A stretch of DNA of 64,000 nt, taken from Streptococcus urinalis 2285-97 (lineage in GTDB: Bacteria > Bacillota > Bacilli > Lactobacillales > Streptococcaceae). Location of the stretch: positions 696,001 to 760,000 of the forward strand of contig NZ_AEUZ02000001.1 of NCBI RefSeq assembly GCF_000188055.2, written 5' to 3'. Below the pieces are notes generated by a model. It was not told where the DNA came from. It ran no database searches and was given only the letters and a program-made list of their open reading frames with translations. The position numbers were made by a program, and so were the translations under genes. This document shows, piece by piece, positions 8,011 through 17,565 of the stretch; position 1 is the stretch's first letter; each line of letters begins with the position of its first letter.

Positions 8011-8355
8011 ATGGCAACAAGAGCACGTATTGGATTGGTAACTAAAAATAAAACCGCAAAAACTATCGAGGTAGCTTACGAAGGTTACCCAGAATACACT
8101 GGAGAGCTTCTCAAGAAACACTTCAAATCAGAAAAAGCAATTCGAGAATTACTTCAGAAGGGCGATATTATTCAACTGGAAAAAGCTCTAGCAGACATCG
8201 AACACGATGATCTACAAGGTCAAGCCCAGCACCATCGCTTTATTGGTAGCCTTAGCCAATTGACTGAGGACACCATGGCAGAATACATTTATCTTTTCCA
8301 AGAAGGCGGCAACAAATGGTATTGCTTTGAAGAAGGTAGATTGGTAACAATGTAG
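8011..8355 (+). CDS. Small unknown phage protein (cassette 3)
   Basis: 114 residues, ATG directly after the leader, GAGGAG upstream. Basic N-terminus (MATRARIGLVTKNKTAKTIE) with a beta-rich look, a helical charged middle and an aromatic C-terminus (EGGNKWYCFEEGRLVTM). No family recognised. It sits between terminase and portal, where nothing is needed for packaging, and has its own leader and terminator. Confidence 0.6.
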   Translation: MATRARIGLVTKNKTAKTIEVAYEGYPEYTGELLKKHFKSEKAIRELLQKGDIIQLEKALADIEHDDLQGQAQHHRFIGSLSQLTEDTMAEYIYLFQEGGNKWYCFEEGRLVTM

Positions 8356-8366
8356 GAAAAGACTAA

Positions 8367-8392
8367 AGGCACTTCAAACGAGGTGCTTTTTT
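8367..8392 (+). terminator. Intrinsic terminator closing cassette 3
   Basis: AGGCACTTC, loop AAAC, GAGGTGCTTTTTT; a clean stem with a T run, 12 bp after the stop codon and 25 bp before the portal start. Confidence 0.8.
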
Positions 8393-8416
8393 CGTACCTA
8401 AAAATAAGGAGGGACT

Positions 8417-9712
8417 ATGGGATTACTTGATGTACTAGGACTAAAAAGGGCAAGGGCTGAACCTGTTGCTCGAAATAGCTATGAGGGGCAGGATTTTTCC
8501 TATCTCTTTGGACGGACCACCAGTGGTGAAACTGTAGATGAATTTAAGGCTATGCAGACGACGGCCGTTTATGCTTGTGTGCGTATCCTTGCTGAAGCAG
8601 TAGCGTCACTTCCTATTCACGTCTATGAACGGACAGAAACTGGGAAGGAGAAAAAGCTGGACCACCCACTGTACTTTCTTCTTCATGATGAGCCAAATCC
8701 AGAAATGTCATCCTTTATTTTTCGAGAAACCATGATGAGTCATTTGTTAATATGGGGAAATGCTTATGTGCAGATTATCAGAGATAAGGGTGGACGAGTG
8801 ATTAGTCTCTATCCACTCTTGCCTGATAAGATGTCTGTCCATCGTGATGATAGTGGGAGACTTTACTACAAATACCAGCGGCAGACAGAAGAAAATCCTA
8901 ATTTCGATGATAAGGGAACTGTCTTATTGAAGCAGGAAGATATTCTTCATGTGCCTGGTCTTGGGTTTGATGGCTTGATTGGTTACTCACCAATTGCGAT
9001 GGCTAAAAATGCGATTGGGATGACCCTAGCTACCGAAAACTATGGGGCATCTTTCTTTAAAAATGGCGCTAATCCAGGTGGTGTTTTGGAGCACCCAGGT
9101 ATCCTTAAAGACCCTAAACGAGTGAGAGATTCTTGGAATGCCGTTTACAATGGGGTCATAAATGCGCATAAAGTGGCTGTACTCGAAGAAGGAATGAAGT
9201 ATACTCAAGTTGGAATTCCCCCTGAAGAAGCCCAATTTTTACAGACACGGAAGTTTTAGATTAATGAAATTGCACGACTTTACCGTATCCCACCACACAT
9301 GGTTGGTGATTTGGAGAAGTCGTCTTTTTCAAATATCGAACAACAGTCACTTGAATTTGTCAAATATACCTTAGACCCTTGGGTAGTTCGTTTAGAACAA
9401 GCCTTCAAGAGGTCTCTTTTTTTACCCGAAGAGAAGAAACGCTACCTTATCAAGTTCAATGTAGACGGTTTGCTTCGTGGCGATTACCAAATCCGTATGA
9501 ATGGTTATGCCATCGCACGGCAAAATGGCTGGCTTTCGACTAATGACATTCGTGAGTTAGAAGACTTGAACTTGCTCTCTGATGAAGAAGGCGGAAACCT
9601 CTACTTGATTAACGGAAACATGACCAAATTAAAAGATGCTGGTGGTTTCATGAAGCAACCGACAGAAACGGAACCAGCTGAAGACCCACCAGAGGAGGAA
9701 AAAGATGAGTAA
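8417..9712 (+). pseudogene. Portal protein (HK97 type) with amber codon
   Basis: ATG 8417 with AGGAGG upstream. Residues 1-280 are typical phage portal (TTAVYACVRILAEAVASLP, then HPLYFLLHDEPNPEMS, and IIRDKGGRVISLYPL). The frame stops at TAG 9257-9259 and continues in the same frame with INEIARLYRIPPHMVGDLE and FSNIEQQSLEF to 9712. The expected residue is Gln, so CAG to TAG is the simplest cause. Whole length would be about 431. The product that ends at the amber lacks the clip and crown parts and could not form a portal ring. Confidence 0.85.
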
Positions 9713-10403
9713 ATTTTGGAATTTTACTGACGAAGGAGAAGTCCGCACCCTTCGGATTGAGGGACAGATTGCGGACGAGACTTGGTTTGGGGATGAAGTC
9801 ACCCCACAGCTCTTTAAGAATGATTTGTTAGCAGGAACAGGCGACATCACCCTCTGGATTAACAGTCCAGGGGGTGATGTATTTGCGGCCGCTCGAATCT
9901 ATAACATGCTTATGGATTATCAGGGCGATGTCCATGTCATCATTGATGGTCTAGCTGCGAGTGTTGCCAGTGTCATCGCCATGGCAGGGACAACAGTTTC
10001 CATGAGTCCAGTTTCCATGATGATGATTCATAACCTTTGGACGTTGGCGCAAGGTGAAGCTAAAGATATGGCCAAGGTCATTGAGATGCTTGGCGAAATT
10101 AAGGAGTCCATTATCAATGCCTATGAGCTTAGAACTGGACTTTCCAGAACCAAGATTTCTCATCTTATGGATTCGGAATCTTGGTTCAATGCCAAGAAAG
10201 CTGTGGAGCTTGGTTTTGCGGATAAGGTGCTCTTTGAGAAAGAGGAGACACCTGAGCAGGATCATCAAAATAGCTACACCTTTAGTAGAGTGACTGCTGC
10301 TCATGATTTGGTGGTGAAACTGCAAGCGAGCCTTCAACCACCCAAACCACAGAAAACGACCCCCATCAATCAGTTGGAAAAACGATTGAACCTATTGAAA
10401 TAA
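9705..10403 (+). CDS. ClpP-like prohead protease
   Basis: 232 residues, overlapping the portal end by 8 bp. ClpP fold: WINSPGGDVFAA (oxyanion region), GLAASVASVIAMAG with the nucleophilic Ser, MMMIHNLW with the catalytic His, then an acidic helix region. It would cut the scaffold part of the capsid precursor during head maturation. The C-terminal 40 residues are Pro/Gln-rich linker. Intact. Confidence 0.88.
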   Translation: MSKFWNFTDEGEVRTLRIEGQIADETWFGDEVTPQLFKNDLLAGTGDITLWINSPGGDVFAAARIYNMLMDYQGDVHVIIDGLAASVASVIAMAGTTVSMSPVSMMMIHNLWTLAQGEAKDMAKVIEMLGEIKESIINAYELRTGLSRTKISHLMDSESWFNAKKAVELGFADKVLFEKEETPEQDHQNSYTFSRVTAAHDLVVKLQASLQPPKPQKTTPINQLEKRLNLLK

Positions 10404-10416
10404 AAGGAGAATACCT

Positions 10417-11625
10417 ATGTCTAAACTACTTGAATTGAAAGAAAAACGTAACGCTGCTTGGGCTCAAGCGAAAGCCTTTCTGGATACTGTTCGCTCTGAA
10501 GACGGCTTGGTATCAGATGAAGATTCCAAACGCTATGAGGAAATGGAAGCTAAAATCGAGCTCTACAATAAAGAAATTGCTCGCTTGGAGCGCCAAGAAA
10601 AGATTGACCTTGAACTGGCGCAACCGAACTCACATGCTCTAACGACGCAGCCAACAGTCATCGTCGACAACCAAAAAGAAGATGAAAAGAAAGGTGTGGA
10701 ATCAGACATCTACACCCAGACTTTCTGGACCAGTGTCCGTAAGCGAAACTTCTATGACGTGAAGGATGTTCTTCGTGTCGGTGAAGACACAGAAGGCGGA
10801 CACCTTGTCCCTGATGAATACGAGAAGAAATTGGTACAAGGGCTTCAGGAAGAAAATTTTTTCCGTAGCTTGGCAACTGTTATCAAAACCTCTAGTGGTG
10901 AGCGTAATATTCCAGTTGTTACTGGTCATGGTTCTGCCTCTTGGATGGACGAAAATGGGCTCTATCCAGAGACAGATGAAACCTTTGGCCAAGTAACTCT
11001 TGATTCTCATAAGATTGGTACAGCAATCCGTATCTCAGAAGAATTGCTCAATGACTCTGTCTTTGACCTTGAGTCTTACATGACTTCTGAGTTTGCACGT
11101 CGTATCGGTACGGAGGAAGAAAAATCATTCTTGGTGGGTGATGGTTCTAAAAAACCAACGGGTATCTTCACGCAAGCAGATGTAGAAGGACCAACGACCG
11201 CAACCAAAGACATCACCTTTGATGACATGATTGAGCTTTACCACTCGCTTCCTGCTCCTTATCGTAAGAATGCGGTCTGGATTCTCCATGATACTACGGT
11301 TAAGGCTATCCGCAAGCTCAAGGACAATAATGGCAATTACATCTGGCAACCATCAACACAAGCTGGTCAACCTGATTTGATTCTCAACCGTCCTTACTAC
11401 ACGTCAACTTTTGCGCCACTTCCAGAAGCAGGAAACAAAGCTATTGCCTTTGGTGATTTCTCTTACTACTGGATTGCGTACCGTCAAGGGCGTACCTTCA
11501 AGCGTCTCAATGAGCTTTATGCAAACAATGGTCAGATTGGTTTTCTTGCCAGCCAACGTGTGGATGGGAAATTGGTTCTTCCCGAAGCAGTGAAAATACT
11601 CACCATTAAAGGGAAAGGTCTATGA
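10417..11625 (+). CDS. Major capsid protein, HK97 family
   Basis: 402 residues. The first 100 residues are a charged coiled-coil scaffold domain (MSKLLELKEKRNAAWAQAKA) that the protease would remove. The HK97 core follows (GGHLVPDEYEKKLVQGL, then SASWMDENGLYPETDETF and GTEEEKSFLVGDGSKKPTG), ending IGFLASQRVDGKLVLPEAV. Gene order protease-capsid is standard. Intact, and overlaps the remnant connector gene by 4 bp. Confidence 0.92.
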   Translation: MSKLLELKEKRNAAWAQAKAFLDTVRSEDGLVSDEDSKRYEEMEAKIELYNKEIARLERQEKIDLELAQPNSHALTTQPTVIVDNQKEDEKKGVESDIYTQTFWTSVRKRNFYDVKDVLRVGEDTEGGHLVPDEYEKKLVQGLQEENFFRSLATVIKTSSGERNIPVVTGHGSASWMDENGLYPETDETFGQVTLDSHKIGTAIRISEELLNDSVFDLESYMTSEFARRIGTEEEKSFLVGDGSKKPTGIFTQADVEGPTTATKDITFDDMIELYHSLPAPYRKNAVWILHDTTVKAIRKLKDNNGNYIWQPSTQAGQPDLILNRPYYTSTFAPLPEAGNKAIAFGDFSYYWIAYRQGRTFKRLNELYANNGQIGFLASQRVDGKLVLPEAVKILTIKGKGL

Positions 11626-11708
11626 TAACGCTAGAAGAAGCCAATCACAAGGAGTTAAAGGAAACTCTCTATCATTTGCTTTTGGCAGATAGAAAGGATG
11701 TGTTCTGA
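11622..11708 (+). pseudogene. Head-tail connector gene, internally deleted
   Basis: A 28-residue frame, MITLEEANHKELKETLY and so on, overlapping the capsid stop and the next start. Connectors at this position start MITLEEA and end with a HKELKETLYHLL-like helix, with about 60-70 residues between. Here the start is joined in frame to the end, suggesting deletion between GAAGAAGCC-type repeats. The product would be non-functional. Confidence 0.6.
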
Positions 11709-12046
11709 TGAAGATTGCGCCTCTAAGAGAACAGTTGGTCTTTCAAGAAAAGCGACTCAAGCAGGACGACATCGGAAACGAGTTAGCCATTTGGGATGAC
11801 CTCTTTATACGTTGGTGTTCTTGTCGTCCACTAGCTTTAACTGAAAGTGATGGGAGTGCGACAAAACTGATTCATAACAAGGTGCAGTTTACCTTGCGCT
11901 ACGATAAGGCTGTTCTTGCTCTTAATTCTTTAACGACTCGAATATACTTTCGTGACCAGTATTATGCTATCGAGTCCATTGATGGCGATACTGTGGCTCG
12001 AAGCTTGATTTACATCGTTGCGACCAAGGAGGGGCTTTATGACTAA
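11708..12046 (+). CDS. Head-tail adaptor (phage head-tail joining protein)
   Basis: 112 residues starting at the A of the previous stop. Pattern of a beta-barrel adaptor: MKIAPLREQLVFQEKR, then DLFIRWCSCRPL, and a C-terminal IESIDGDTVARSLIYIV. The gene position after the connector and before an HK97 gp10-like protein agrees with a role in closing the head-tail interface. Confidence 0.75.
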   Translation: MKIAPLREQLVFQEKRLKQDDIGNELAIWDDLFIRWCSCRPLALTESDGSATKLIHNKVQFTLRYDKAVLALNSLTTRIYFRDQYYAIESIDGDTVARSLIYIVATKEGLYD

Positions 12047-12407
12047 GATTGGACTTGATGATTTAGCTTCTGTCATCGAAAAGGAGCTGACGACTTATGC
12101 CAAAGAGACCACAGATGTCATGCGTGAGGTGGTTGAGGAAGTGACAGACGATGCCGTTGATACCTTAAAAGTTACTTCTCCAAAACGACGAGGAAAGTAT
12201 GCCAAGGGCTGGAAAAGCAAGGCAACCACTGACACCAATACCGCTTTGACGAAAACCATTCACAACCGAACGCCAGGGCTGACGCATCTGCTTGAAGATG
12301 GGCATGCTAAACAAAACGGTGGTCGGGTGGAAGGAAGAAAGCACATCGCTCCTGTCGAGAAAAAGGCGATTCAGTCGTTTGAAGTCAAATTGCGACAGAA
12401 ACTGTGA
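12039..12407 (+). CDS. HK97 gp10-like tail component
   Basis: 122 residues from ATG 12039, chosen because AGGAGGGG precedes it and it overlaps the adaptor by 8 bp. The motif TSPKRRGKYAKGWKSK, then HNRTPGLTHLLEDGHAKQNGG and a GRKHIAP segment are diagnostic of the HK97 gp10 family, which helps build the neck or tail completion complex. Intact. Confidence 0.82.
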   Translation: MTKIGLDDLASVIEKELTTYAKETTDVMREVVEEVTDDAVDTLKVTSPKRRGKYAKGWKSKATTDTNTALTKTIHNRTPGLTHLLEDGHAKQNGGRVEGRKHIAPVEKKAIQSFEVKLRQKL

Positions 12408-12415
12408 GGTGGATT

Positions 12416-12742
12416 ATGTGATTTGAGGAACTCTTTCAAGCCTTAAAAGAGACCAAACACCCAGTAGCCTATCACCATTTTGAGGAAGGGCACAGTCCAA
12501 GTCCCCCTTTTGTGGTCTATCTGGTCACGAATTCAGATAATCTTGGGGCCGATAACTGGACTTATCACAAAAGGCTCAACGTCCAGATTGAGCTTTACAC
12601 GACAATGAAAGATTTAGCAACAGAAAAAACGGTGGAATCAGTTCTTAATGCCCACCGTCTTTATTTTGACAAGGTAGAGACTTACATCACTAGTGAGAAA
12701 CTCTACCAAACCATTTATTCCATCACACTATTAGGAGGATAA
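12416..12742 (+). pseudogene. Tail-terminator-like gene with stop at codon 2
   Basis: ATG 12416 is followed at once by TGA 12419-12421, then an open frame of 106 residues (FEELFQALKETKHPVAYHHF, then NVQIELYTTMKDLATEKTVE). A ribosome binding site (GAGGTGG) fits that ATG. CGA to TGA would explain it. An internal GTG at 12512 could give a 76-residue remnant without the N-terminal helix. Position before the major tail protein suggests tail completion. Confidence 0.7.
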
Positions 12743-12744
12743 CC

Positions 12745-13314
12745 ATGGCAGAAAAAAACAAGGTCACCTTTGGCCTACAAGATGTCCACTGGGCAGAAGT
12801 CACCAGTGAGGGAGCTGACGGGGCTTTGACTTATGGCACTGTCGAGCGACTTCGTGGTGCTGCAGAACTAACCCTTGAACCCACTGGAGACAAGGGGTCT
12901 TACAAGGCAGACAACATCAACTTTTACACGACTGAGTCTAATGACGGCTATGAGGGAACACTGAAAGTTGCCCTCTTATCACAGGAGTTTCTGACTCGTG
13001 TTCTAGGTGAGAAATTGGATGCGACAACTAACACCATTTCAGAGATTGCAAATAGCGAGAAGAAAAACTTTGCACTGATGTTTCGATTTGAAGGGGACAA
13101 GAAAGAGACCCTTCATGTGCTTTATTACTGTTATGCGTCACACCCAACTGTAGGCTCTAAAACCAAGTCTGGGTCTGATATCAATGAGGTAGAGTTAACC
13201 TTTACGGCAAGTCCGCGCCCACTTGATAAGATTGTTCGCCGCAGAACGACTGAAGAAACCAATGATGAGATTCGTGAGAACTGGTTTAAGTCTGTCTTTG
13301 AACCATCTGCTTAA
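12745..13314 (+). CDS. Major tail protein, phi13 family
   Basis: 189 residues with AGGAGG before ATG. Beta-rich, with KVTFGLQDVHWAEVTSEGAD near the start and the phi13-type SPRPLDKIVRRRTTEE segment near the end. It would form the tail tube of a siphovirus. Intact, and followed by the tail-chaperone pair as in most long-tailed phages. Confidence 0.88.
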   Translation: MAEKNKVTFGLQDVHWAEVTSEGADGALTYGTVERLRGAAELTLEPTGDKGSYKADNINFYTTESNDGYEGTLKVALLSQEFLTRVLGEKLDATTNTISEIANSEKKNFALMFRFEGDKKETLHVLYYCYASHPTVGSKTKSGSDINEVELTFTASPRPLDKIVRRRTTEETNDEIRENWFKSVFEPSA

Positions 13315-13325
13315 AGGAGGAGAAC

Positions 13326-13745
13326 ATGCGACAAAATATCACGATTGCTGGGAAAACCTATCCCTTGGCAACGAATGCCTATACACCGATTGCTTATAAG
13401 GAACAATTTGGAAAAGATTATTTCCAGGATCTCTTTAACATGTTAAGTGCGGAATCCATCATGACTCAACTTGAGCAATTGGAAGAGGGGGAAGAGTTAA
13501 AGGCTAGTCAGATTGACCTATCTATCTTGTCTGATTTCGACATGACCTTTTTCCACCGTCTCTTTTGGGTCTTTGCCAAGTCAGCCAATCCTCGAATCAA
13601 ACCCTTCGAGGATTTCTTTATGTCGATGGAGGAGTTCCCACTTCAGGAAGTTGGTCCGGTCTTAATGTCCATGCTTAACCAAGGGATGACAACCAGAAAA
13701 AAGCAGAAACTTCCGAAACAGCGAGCGAGGAAATCTTCACGGTAG
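13326..13745 (+). CDS. Tail assembly chaperone, gpG-like (zero frame product)
   Basis: 139 residues, AGGAGG before ATG. Starts MRQNITIAGKTYPLATNAYT and includes SPRI-free helical middle (DFDMTFFHRLFWVFAKSANP); the position between major tail protein and tape measure is diagnostic of lambda gpG analogues. The frame ends after a basic tail at TAG 13743-13745. A slippery site at 13697-13703 lets a share of ribosomes enter the -1 frame and make the longer gpGT form. Confidence 0.82.
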   Translation: MRQNITIAGKTYPLATNAYTPIAYKEQFGKDYFQDLFNMLSAESIMTQLEQLEEGEELKASQIDLSILSDFDMTFFHRLFWVFAKSANPRIKPFEDFFMSMEEFPLQEVGPVLMSMLNQGMTTRKKQKLPKQRARKSSR

Positions 13746-13909
13746 AGAGTTACCTCTCTTGTTGTAAGGAGACTGGCCTTTCCATTGATGACTTAAAGCA
13801 CATCTCGATTGGTATGGCTCTGGATTACCAGACGGATTATGTGGAGCTAAGAAGCCGAGGTGAGACTGGTGTTCGCAAAGCTACCCAAGCAGACTTTGAC
13901 AATTTCTAG
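13326..13909 (+). CDS. Tail assembly chaperone, gpGT-like -1 frameshift product
   Basis: Same start as gpG; after -1 slippage at A AAA AAG (13697-13703) the reading continues from GCA 13703 as AETSETASEEIFTVESYLSC and ends DDLKHISIGMALDYQTDYVE ... DFDNF at TAG 13907-13909, adding 68 residues. The C-terminal T domain binds the tail tube and tape measure in lambda. Unlike the accidental frameshifts elsewhere, this one has the correct heptamer in the correct phase. Confidence 0.8.
13697..13703 (+). other. Slippery heptamer A AAA AAG for -1 frameshifting
   Basis: In the zero frame the codons are AGA AAA AAG, so the heptamer is correctly phased for tandem slippage. The -1 frame downstream is open to 13909 and encodes the expected T extension. 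Confidence 0.82.
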
Positions 13910-13927
13910 TAGGGAGGAGGAGTGACG

Positions 13928-16843
13928 ATGGCAGGAAACATTAAGGGGATCACCATTGAAATTGGTGGTGATACCCATCCCTTACAAAATGCCTTAAAGG
14001 GTGTGAATAAACAGGCTTCTGAAGCCACTAAAGAATTACGTCAGATTGACAAGGCACTCAAGTTTGATACTGGAAATGTCACTCTTTTGACCCAGAAGCA
14101 GGAAGTCTTAGCCAAACAAGTTGAGACGACGAAGGAGAAACTCGCTACTCTTCGTCAAGCTCAGTCTCAAGTCGAGGCTCAGTTCAAGTCCGGTAACATA
14201 GGTGCAGACCAATACCGTGCCTTCCAGCGTGAGGTGGAGGGTACTCAAACAGTCTTAAAGGGCTATGAATCAAAGCTAGAAAGTGTTAACAGAGCTCTCT
14301 CAGAAAACGGAGCGCAGGTTGAAACCAATCAGTCCAAGCTCAATCGTCTCCAAAATGAGCAGGCACAGTTGGTGTCAGAAAGCGAAAAACTCAATAGTTC
14401 CTTTAAGCTACAAGAATCAGCATTAGCAACTACCGCAAGTGAGGCTGATAAGTTGGCACTTGCTCAACAAAAGGTTACTTCTCATTCAGAGATCCTTGAG
14501 AAACAGATACATAATTTGGAACAACAACTCTCTTTGACAAAGAGCGAGTATGGGGAGAATTCGGTAGAAGCTAATAAGCTTGAGAAAACTCTTAATGAGA
14601 CAAAGATAGCTTACAACAATCTCCAAAATAAGATGAAAGAGTTGGCCTCTAGCTCTGCGACTTCCAAGGCTTCTTTGGAGGAGACAAACAACCTCTTAAA
14701 GGCTGACCTTCTCATGGAATTTGGTGACCAACTGGGAGAGTTGTCACAGAAGTTGATTGACTTCGGTCAACAATCCTTGGATGCTTTTCTAGAAGTTGAT
14801 GAGGGGATGGATATCATTGTCACAAAGACTGGGGCGACAGGCTCTGCCCTTGAAGAGATGACAGACATCGCCAAAACCCTAGCCACGGAACTCCCAACGG
14901 ATTTTAATACGGCAGGAAGTGCCGTAGGGGAGTTGAATACGCAATTTGGGTTAACAGGAGATGCCCTTAAATCAGCCTCTACCCAGTTGATTCAATTCTC
15001 TGAAATCAATGGGAGTGATGTGACGAGCTCAGCCATTTCAGTCAAACAAGCGATTGAGGCCTATGGACTTGAAGCGACTGATTTATCAAGCGTTTTAGAC
15101 ACGGTTACTTATACCAGCCAAGCGACAGGTGTTGGTGTCCAAGAGTTGATTGACAAGGCGGTAGCCGGCGCACCACAAATCAAAGCCCTTGGCCTTTCCT
15201 TTGATGAGGGCATCACCTTGATGGGACAGTTTGAAAAAGCAGGGGTTGATTCTTCTGCAGCACTTTCGTCACTCTCAAAGGCAGCTGGGATTGTAACACA
15301 GACCTATGAGGGGACGCTTGATCCTATTGATAAGTTTACAACCGCTCAAAATACGGCGAAGTTAGCGATGGCTGAAATGGGAGACGCTAATGCAGCAACC
15401 CTAGCTCCTATCTTGGAAATATTAGCGAGTTTGCTTCAAGCTGTTGCCACTTGGTTTTCTGGGCTATCAGAGCCAGTCAAGCAGTTTATTGTTATTGTCG
15501 GAAGTTTGGTCTCAGCCCTTGGCTTAGTCCTCCCGATTTTCATTGCCCTGCAAGCAGCTGCTACGGCTATGGGAACAACCATCATGGGGATGATAACTAC
15601 AGCAGCTCCAATCGTAGGGATTATTCTTGGTGTCATTGCCGTTGTTGCCTTACTGGTTGTTGGGATTCAGCAACTCTGGCAACATCACGAAGGGTTTAGA
15701 ACAGCTGTGACAGAAATCTGGAACGCCATATATGCCTTTTTATCTGTCATTATCCAACAGATATCAAGCTTTGTCATGTCGATATGGGGAACATTGACTA
15801 CTTGGTGGACAGAGAACCAACAGCTAATTCTTAATGCCGCAAACACTGTGTGGACAGCTATTTCAACAGTCATTCAAACCATCATGACAATTCTTGGACC
15901 TTACCTTCAAGCCAGTTGGGAGAATATCAAACTGATTATCACGACAGCTTGGGACATCATTAAAGTGGTCGTTGAAACAGCCATCAATGTTGTCTTAGGT
16001 ATTATCAAGGCAGTCATGCAACTCATCACTGGTGATTGGTCAGGTGCCTGGGAAGCCATCAAGCAGGTCGTCTCTACAGTTTGGGAAGCCATCAAGTCAC
16101 TGATTTCGATTGTTCTAAGTGCCATTGTTCAGTTCATTTCCAATTCCTGGAATGGCATTAAAGGCACCATGACAAACTTACTCAATAGTATCAAATCTGT
16201 CGTTAGTAATGTCTGGAATAGCATTAAGTCCACGATTAGTTCCATTCTATCTAGTATTGGCTCAACGGTATCTTCCGTTTGGAACGGAATGAAGGCTACT
16301 ATCTCAGGTGTCCTAAGTGGTATTTCAAACACAGTGTCCTCTGTCTGGAATGGGGTCAAATCGACCATTACAAATGCCATCAATGGGTCAAAAAAATACG
16401 GTCTCTTCAGCCATCAATGCCATTAAGAACCTCTTTAACTTCAAGATTAAGTGGCCGCATATTCCTCTGCCACACTTTAGTGTTTCTGGTTCTGCGAATC
16501 CCCTTGATTGGTTGAAGGGGGCTTACCTAAGATTTCCATTCAGAGGTATGCCAAGGGTGGGATTCTCACCAAGCCAACGGCATTTGGTATCACAGGGAAC
16601 AGCTTGATGGTTGGAGGAGAAGCAGGACGTGAAGCCGTCTTGCCCCTTAATAACCAGACTCTTGGCAGTATCGGTCGCAGCATCGCAGCTACCATGACTA
16701 ACAAGGGAACAACCATAACGGTCAATATCACAGATGTTGTGATTCGTGAAGAAGCAGATATGAAAAAACTAGTCGACTATGTAGCTGGTCAACTAGCTGA
16801 TGAAATGACTCGACAAGATTTACTGAGAGGAGGAACAGTGTGA
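13928..16843 (+). pseudogene. Tape measure protein, broken by frameshifts near the 3' end
   Basis: ATG 13928 lies 7 bp after GGAGGAGG. Residues 1-270 are coiled coil; a phage tail measure domain follows (TGATGSALEEMTDIAKTLA), then hydrophobic helices (about 515-600) and Trp-spaced repeats (VSSVWNGMKATIS). The frame fails at 16385-16396 (one G short, two A extra relative to the continuing frame) and ends at 16426. The next segment (NLFNFKIKWPHIPLPHFSV) fails again at the G run 16517-16521, and the final segment ends at 16843. Only the C-terminal sixth is lost. Confidence 0.82.
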
Positions 16844-17565
16844 TTAAACATAATGAATTGGTACTGAATGGAAAAGGCACCTCGTCTTTTCCTTTTAAAG
16901 TTCTTGTGGAAGATAGACCGAGCATTCAAGTGCCACGGTCTAAAACTCAACTCCTAGACCATCGTGGGTTGAGTGGGGCGATTGTTCAAACCAATAAACA
17001 TCGTGATGTGATTGAGAAACCTTACCGCTTGTATCTGATTGGTTCGAGTGAGAAAGAGGTCGATGAGTTCTCGGCCTTTCTGATGCAGGAAGGTTTTTGG
17101 CTAGAAAGTGAACGCCTTAAGCTCACCAGGCTTTGGTGTTACCGAACGGATAGCTTTGACATCAAGCAGGATGACCACGATGTGTATGTGATTGATGTGA
17201 CTTTTATCTGCCACCCCACTCGCTTTTTTAAGAGTGTGGATAGGCAAGTTTTGAGTGCCAACGGTGTATTAAAAACAAAAGGCTCTGCCCTTTCCTTTCC
17301 TACCATTACCATTTCTGGTCAATCCGTATCAGAGACTTCGTTTACAGTAGGTGACCAGGTGATTCACATTGAGAAATTTACAGAGCCTCTTGTTATGGTT
17401 AATCACCCAGATCGTCCTAGTTTTAAGACTCTATCAGGGAAAGCTGTCAAGTGGTCTGGAGACTTTATCACGATTGATGCTAGTCATCCAACACAATCTG
17501 TCGGAGTGATTTTAGGCAGTGGGATATTATCGCTCACTTTTGAGACGAATTGGGGGTGGGTGTGA
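16840..17565 (+). CDS. Distal tail protein (Dit)
   Basis: 241 residues from GTG 16840, overlapping the tape measure stop. Siphovirus Dit pattern: early FPFKVLVEDRPSIQVPRSKT, then DHRGLSGAIVQTNKHRD and the central VYVIDVTFICHPTRFFK. Dit forms the hub linking tail tube to baseplate. It ends on TGA overlapping the next ATG by 1 bp. Intact. Confidence 0.85.
   Translation: MIKHNELVLNGKGTSSFPFKVLVEDRPSIQVPRSKTQLLDHRGLSGAIVQTNKHRDVIEKPYRLYLIGSSEKEVDEFSAFLMQEGFWLESERLKLTRLWCYRTDSFDIKQDDHDVYVIDVTFICHPTRFFKSVDRQVLSANGVLKTKGSALSFPTITISGQSVSETSFTVGDQVIHIEKFTEPLVMVNHPDRPSFKTLSGKAVKWSGDFITIDASHPTQSVGVILGSGILSLTFETNWGWV

Noticed and set aside
2540-9259. Amber codons as evidence of a recoded genetic code
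   Set aside because: Host and intact phage genes here end normally at TAG, and TGA and frameshift lesions also occur, so decay is simpler.
13326-13909. Frameshift between the two tail-chaperone frames as decay
   Set aside because: The phased A AAA AAG heptamer and the proper T extension fit normal programmed frameshifting.
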